In this document: one piece after another, positions 61,259 through 64,000 of the stretch
Layout of the letters: every line of letters begins with the position of its first letter
Position numbering within the stretch: position 1 is the first letter of the stretch
Assembly (NCBI GenBank): GCA_018806985.1
Contig: JADANN010000398.1
Coordinates: forward strand, 124,001 to 188,000
Source of the DNA: Angiostrongylus vasorum
Taxonomy: Eukaryota > Nematoda > Chromadorea > Rhabditida > Metastrongylidae
Direction of reading: 5' to 3'
DNA: 64,000 nt
Position numbers and translations under genes: made by a program
Notes under the pieces: model-generated
Seen by the model: the letters and a program-made list of their open reading frames with translations, nothing else
Databases searched by the model: none
Told to the model about the DNA's origin: nothing

Positions 61259-62981
61259 TTATCGTTTGAGATCGAACTTGCAGACTTTCGTAAATGGCCA
61301 CAAATCTCGAGAACCAGGTCCGTTACACGTGAAATTCGCAGCTGATTTGCTTCTTCAGTAGTCTTCAAAAAAAAGGATAAATAGCATTTTCAAAGGCATT
61401 TAGAAGAGCATAGCTCAAAAAAGAAAATAAATGGAACTTCATGGATTGAAAAAAAAATAGGACCACACAACTAAACATCATAAAATTAAGATCAAATATG
61501 TATTCTTTTATTCTTAAGCTAAATATAAGGTTGATAAAAAGGTTTATTCGGCTAACGTTTCGATGTCTTCGTCTTCCTGAGAGCCGATGATTCGAGTCGA
61601 TGGCTCAAAGTCGTTCATTTTCTCGATTTGGTCTCTCCATCGTCGTAACGAGTCGCATCTTCTTCTTTAGAGCACCGCTGACGTTGCCTCATTCAAGACG
61701 AAGACGTCGAAACGTTAGCCGAATAAACCTCTTTATCAACCTCGTATTAACTCACCAGAAGTGTAGGAACACATATAGATTACTGAGGCCAACGTGGAAG
61801 GGAAGTCGTTTTTTGAAATAAGATCAGATAATGTTAACCTTTTATTTGCTGATTATTTTGATTTTCACGACAGGATATGATGTGAAATACAACCATTACG
61901 ATGTTGAGATATTAACAAAACTTCGACCCCGGGCCAAATCGACCTACGATTACCTTCTGGAATCCACGTGTTACGCAAGGCACCACTGAGGTCCTTGATA
62001 TGCCTTGCTCTCAGCCAGTTTTCTACCTAACGCTACCATTAGCAATCACCCGTCAACGGGATTAATATGAGGAGCATAAATCAACATTGAGTCCAGTTAA
62101 GGTGAAGCTTTAGTCGAAATCACAATGTTAACCTTCTATATGCTGCAGAAATTTAGGATCAGATAATTTTAATTCCTTAATAAAAGCGAGAACAAAAATA
62201 GGACAACATTCGGTTTGATTTGACCACCTATGCTGATCAAAACAGACTCACTTTATAGCCGACGTATGGACGTAACGCTTGAGCAGCCAATGTTTTCAAG
62301 GATGGAGGCTCGAGGTGGCAGTACTGACCACTGTTCGTGCGAATAGTACTGAATCTGTCAAGAACACCACCCCAGATTAATAAACATCCTTCCTAGAATA
62401 AAATTTACACATTCAAGGAACGTGGCCTCACTAGAACTAGAGAAAAGAGCATCATAACAGCTTCCCACTTTTGTTACGGCAGCATCATGGAAGAATAAAG
62501 GTGTTATGAGCTCAAAAGCCATTTTCTTCCACTGATGTGAATCCAGATTGAATGACCACACATCACTGTACATATCCACCTAAGAAGGTTAATTGCAAAA
62601 TGTCAGATTTTTGGGATATTGTGCTATATATATATATATAATATATGTACATACAGATGTGTAATAAAAAAGCTCTCGCTTTGATGAACCCATCCCTGAC
62701 GGATGCGTCACGCATCCGACTTCACTAGGCATCGTTAAAGGTGACTGAATGGATATTTGGTCTATGTAATAACTAGCGATGGCCTATCGATGTATCGAGT
62801 CAGCGTTGTTATCTTCCAATACAGATGAGGTACTAATTTGCCGACCCTGGAGGCACGGAAGGCTTGGTGTGCCTGGGCGGGTGAGGTCGAACCTATGCGT
62901 ATTGCGGTGCGCCTCCGACCACTGTGCTACACGCTTCCTCATATATACACATACAATGTATGTACACATGCACATACATAT

Positions 62982-63014
<33 letters not shown>

Positions 63015-63430
63015 AATCCACCACGGCCTAGTTACCACCACCATAATAGCAAAGAAAAATCCGAAAGACCTACGTGTCTAATATCGATATCTTCTTTGTC
63101 AGCACTACATCCACCAACAAGAATTACATTTCTTTTCCATTTTGTCACAGAGTGACATCTGAAATATCAATTATGAAATAAAGTCCCACAAACATGTACA
63201 AGAATCCATTTAGCGTAAAAACCACATAAACTTTCAAAAGCATTGCTTGAAAGCGCCAAATACTTAAACGAGTATAAACACAATAGTTGAACAGTATTCA
63301 TGTATAGGATAAAGGACAAAGTATTAAGCATTGATCTGTCGGGAATGGAACCAACAACAGCAAATACGTTGCAGGACGCCTATAAGGACTACGATACACA
63401 TGCACTTCGCATTCATTTAATACACATACG

Positions 63431-63468
<38 letters not shown>

Positions 63469-64000
63469 TATCTATACGCATGTATATATATATATATATA
63501 TATGTATGTATATATTTAATGGGTAGTACAAAGCAATATAGTGCAAGTCTCTGGGAAATACTAAAAAATAAGAGTGGAAGAAATATCATTCAAATAAAGC
63601 TGTTTTCTCTTAGTTTTTGTTTTTCGCTAACAAGAAGCAACCAATGCCAAAAATCCCTACATTGACAGAGGTGAATTGACCTGTCCAGTCATTGTATGGC
63701 TTCTCAAAAAGATCTCTGAAGAGTGGTATTGATCCAGCATACCTTCTTCCTTTGGGATAACCATCTTCAGAAGTCCCATTTTTTATAAAGTCATCGGGAT
63801 AAGTGTTCACTTCCATAAAAGCTTTCTCCTTCGTGTCGAATACTGTTAACTATAAGCGCCAATAGTTTTATCTCCTACTTTCTAGAATGAAAGAAACTTA
63901 GTGTAAATATAAAAAAGCATACGGTGCGAAGTTCTGTGACATAATCCGGACGACCACCTCCAAAAAGATAGATAAGACCTTCATGTAAAACAGCTTCCAA
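61259..64000 (-). CDS. KLHDC10-like: KLHDC10-like kelch-repeat protein, 5' end outside window
   Basis: KLHDC10 is a kelch-propeller substrate receptor of cullin-2 ubiquitin ligases that reads C-terminal degrons. Exons: 64000-63923 (runs off the window, HEGLIYLFGGGRPDYV), 63849-63743, 63158-63074 (RCHSVTKW with ILVGGCSAD), 62579-62469 (MYSDVWSFNLDSHQWKKM, then LFFHDAAVTK) and 62392-62252 (EGCLLIWGG with PPSLKTLAAQAL). All join in phase and follow the last kelch blades of KLHDC10, including the FHxAAVT...GCxxIxGG pattern. A further exon, 61362-61259, in phase 0 (ISRVTDLVLEICGHL), probably continues it and resembles the helical C-terminus. It ends at a donor, so the final exon lies further left and was not found. 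The exon lengths and Gly-Gly motifs fit a propeller. Confidence 0.78.
61529..61740. mobile_element. MITE with 45-bp terminal inverted repeats
   Basis: GTTGATAAAAAGGTTTATTC..TAACGTTTCGATGTC..TCTTCGTCTT at the left is mirrored by AAGACGAAGACGTCGAAACG..TTAGCCGAATAAACC..TTTATCAAC at the right. It is in an intron of the KLHDC10-like gene. Confidence 0.65.
61855..62110 (-). repeat. SINE family 3 copy
   Basis: Shares CTGGCTGAGAGCAAGGCA and the tail AGTTTTGTTAATATCTCAAC with the copies at 31.1 and 40.0 kb; lies in an intron of the KLHDC10-like gene. Confidence 0.45.
62668..62938 (-). repeat. SINE family 1 copy beside an AT microsatellite
   Basis: Copy in an intron of the KLHDC10-like gene. Its head end runs straight into the (TA)n tract at 62939-63014. 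Confidence 0.65.
62939..63014. repeat. AT microsatellite
   Basis: TATATACACATACA repeats passing into a pure (TA)n tract, in an intron of the KLHDC10-like gene. A short (TA)n also lies at 62624-62653. Confidence 0.85.
63430..63520. repeat. AT microsatellite
   Basis: Two (TA)n tracts split by GCATATCTATACGCATG, in the next intron of the same gene. Confidence 0.85.

Overview
This window looks like nuclear DNA of a strongylid nematode (hookworm-type, Clade V). The genes have many short exons with GT-AG introns, some of them several kb long. The introns are full of RTE-clade LINE fragments and short repeats, and the four best genes are clear homologues of animal proteins. I assembled the exon models by hand: at each splice junction I required matching codon phase and continuity with the remembered protein family. 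In C. elegans, unc-26 and cpsf-3 lie near each other on chromosome IV as far as I recall, which would make this a conserved neighbourhood.

Layout, left to right. (1) 1.27-2.16 kb, + strand: the last two exons of an unidentified multi-pass membrane protein. (2) 2.75-4.41 kb, + strand: two exons of an unidentified gene ending just before a poly(A) signal. (3) 6.23-4.60 kb, - strand: a compact three-exon gene for a very basic Arg/Ser-rich protein with a TATA box directly upstream, possibly a protamine-like sperm chromatin protein. (4) 30.92-7.90 kb, - strand: synaptojanin (unc-26), 23 exons, with a Sac1 phosphatase domain, an inositol 5-phosphatase domain, an RNA-recognition-like domain and a proline-rich tail. 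The first exon was not found. (5) 52.72-36.83 kb, - strand: cpsf-3 (CPSF73, the pre-mRNA 3'-end endonuclease), 16 exons, start to stop, with every metallo-beta-lactamase motif intact. (6) 60.67-53.54 kb, - strand: a JAZF1-like C2H2 zinc-finger protein. (7) 64.0-61.3 kb, - strand: a KLHDC10-like kelch protein cut by the right window edge.

Much of the remaining sequence is repeats. I see three tRNA-derived SINE-like families (about 14 copies of the first), RTE remnants (the longest inside introns of cpsf-3 and the JAZF1-like gene), palindromic foldback/MITE elements, a further 350-bp dispersed family, and AT microsatellites.

Three genes each contain one junction that works only if a poly-A run is one base longer or shorter. 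This suggests homopolymer errors in the assembly rather than dead genes. No bacterial, viral, CRISPR or free-standing tRNA/rRNA features were seen.
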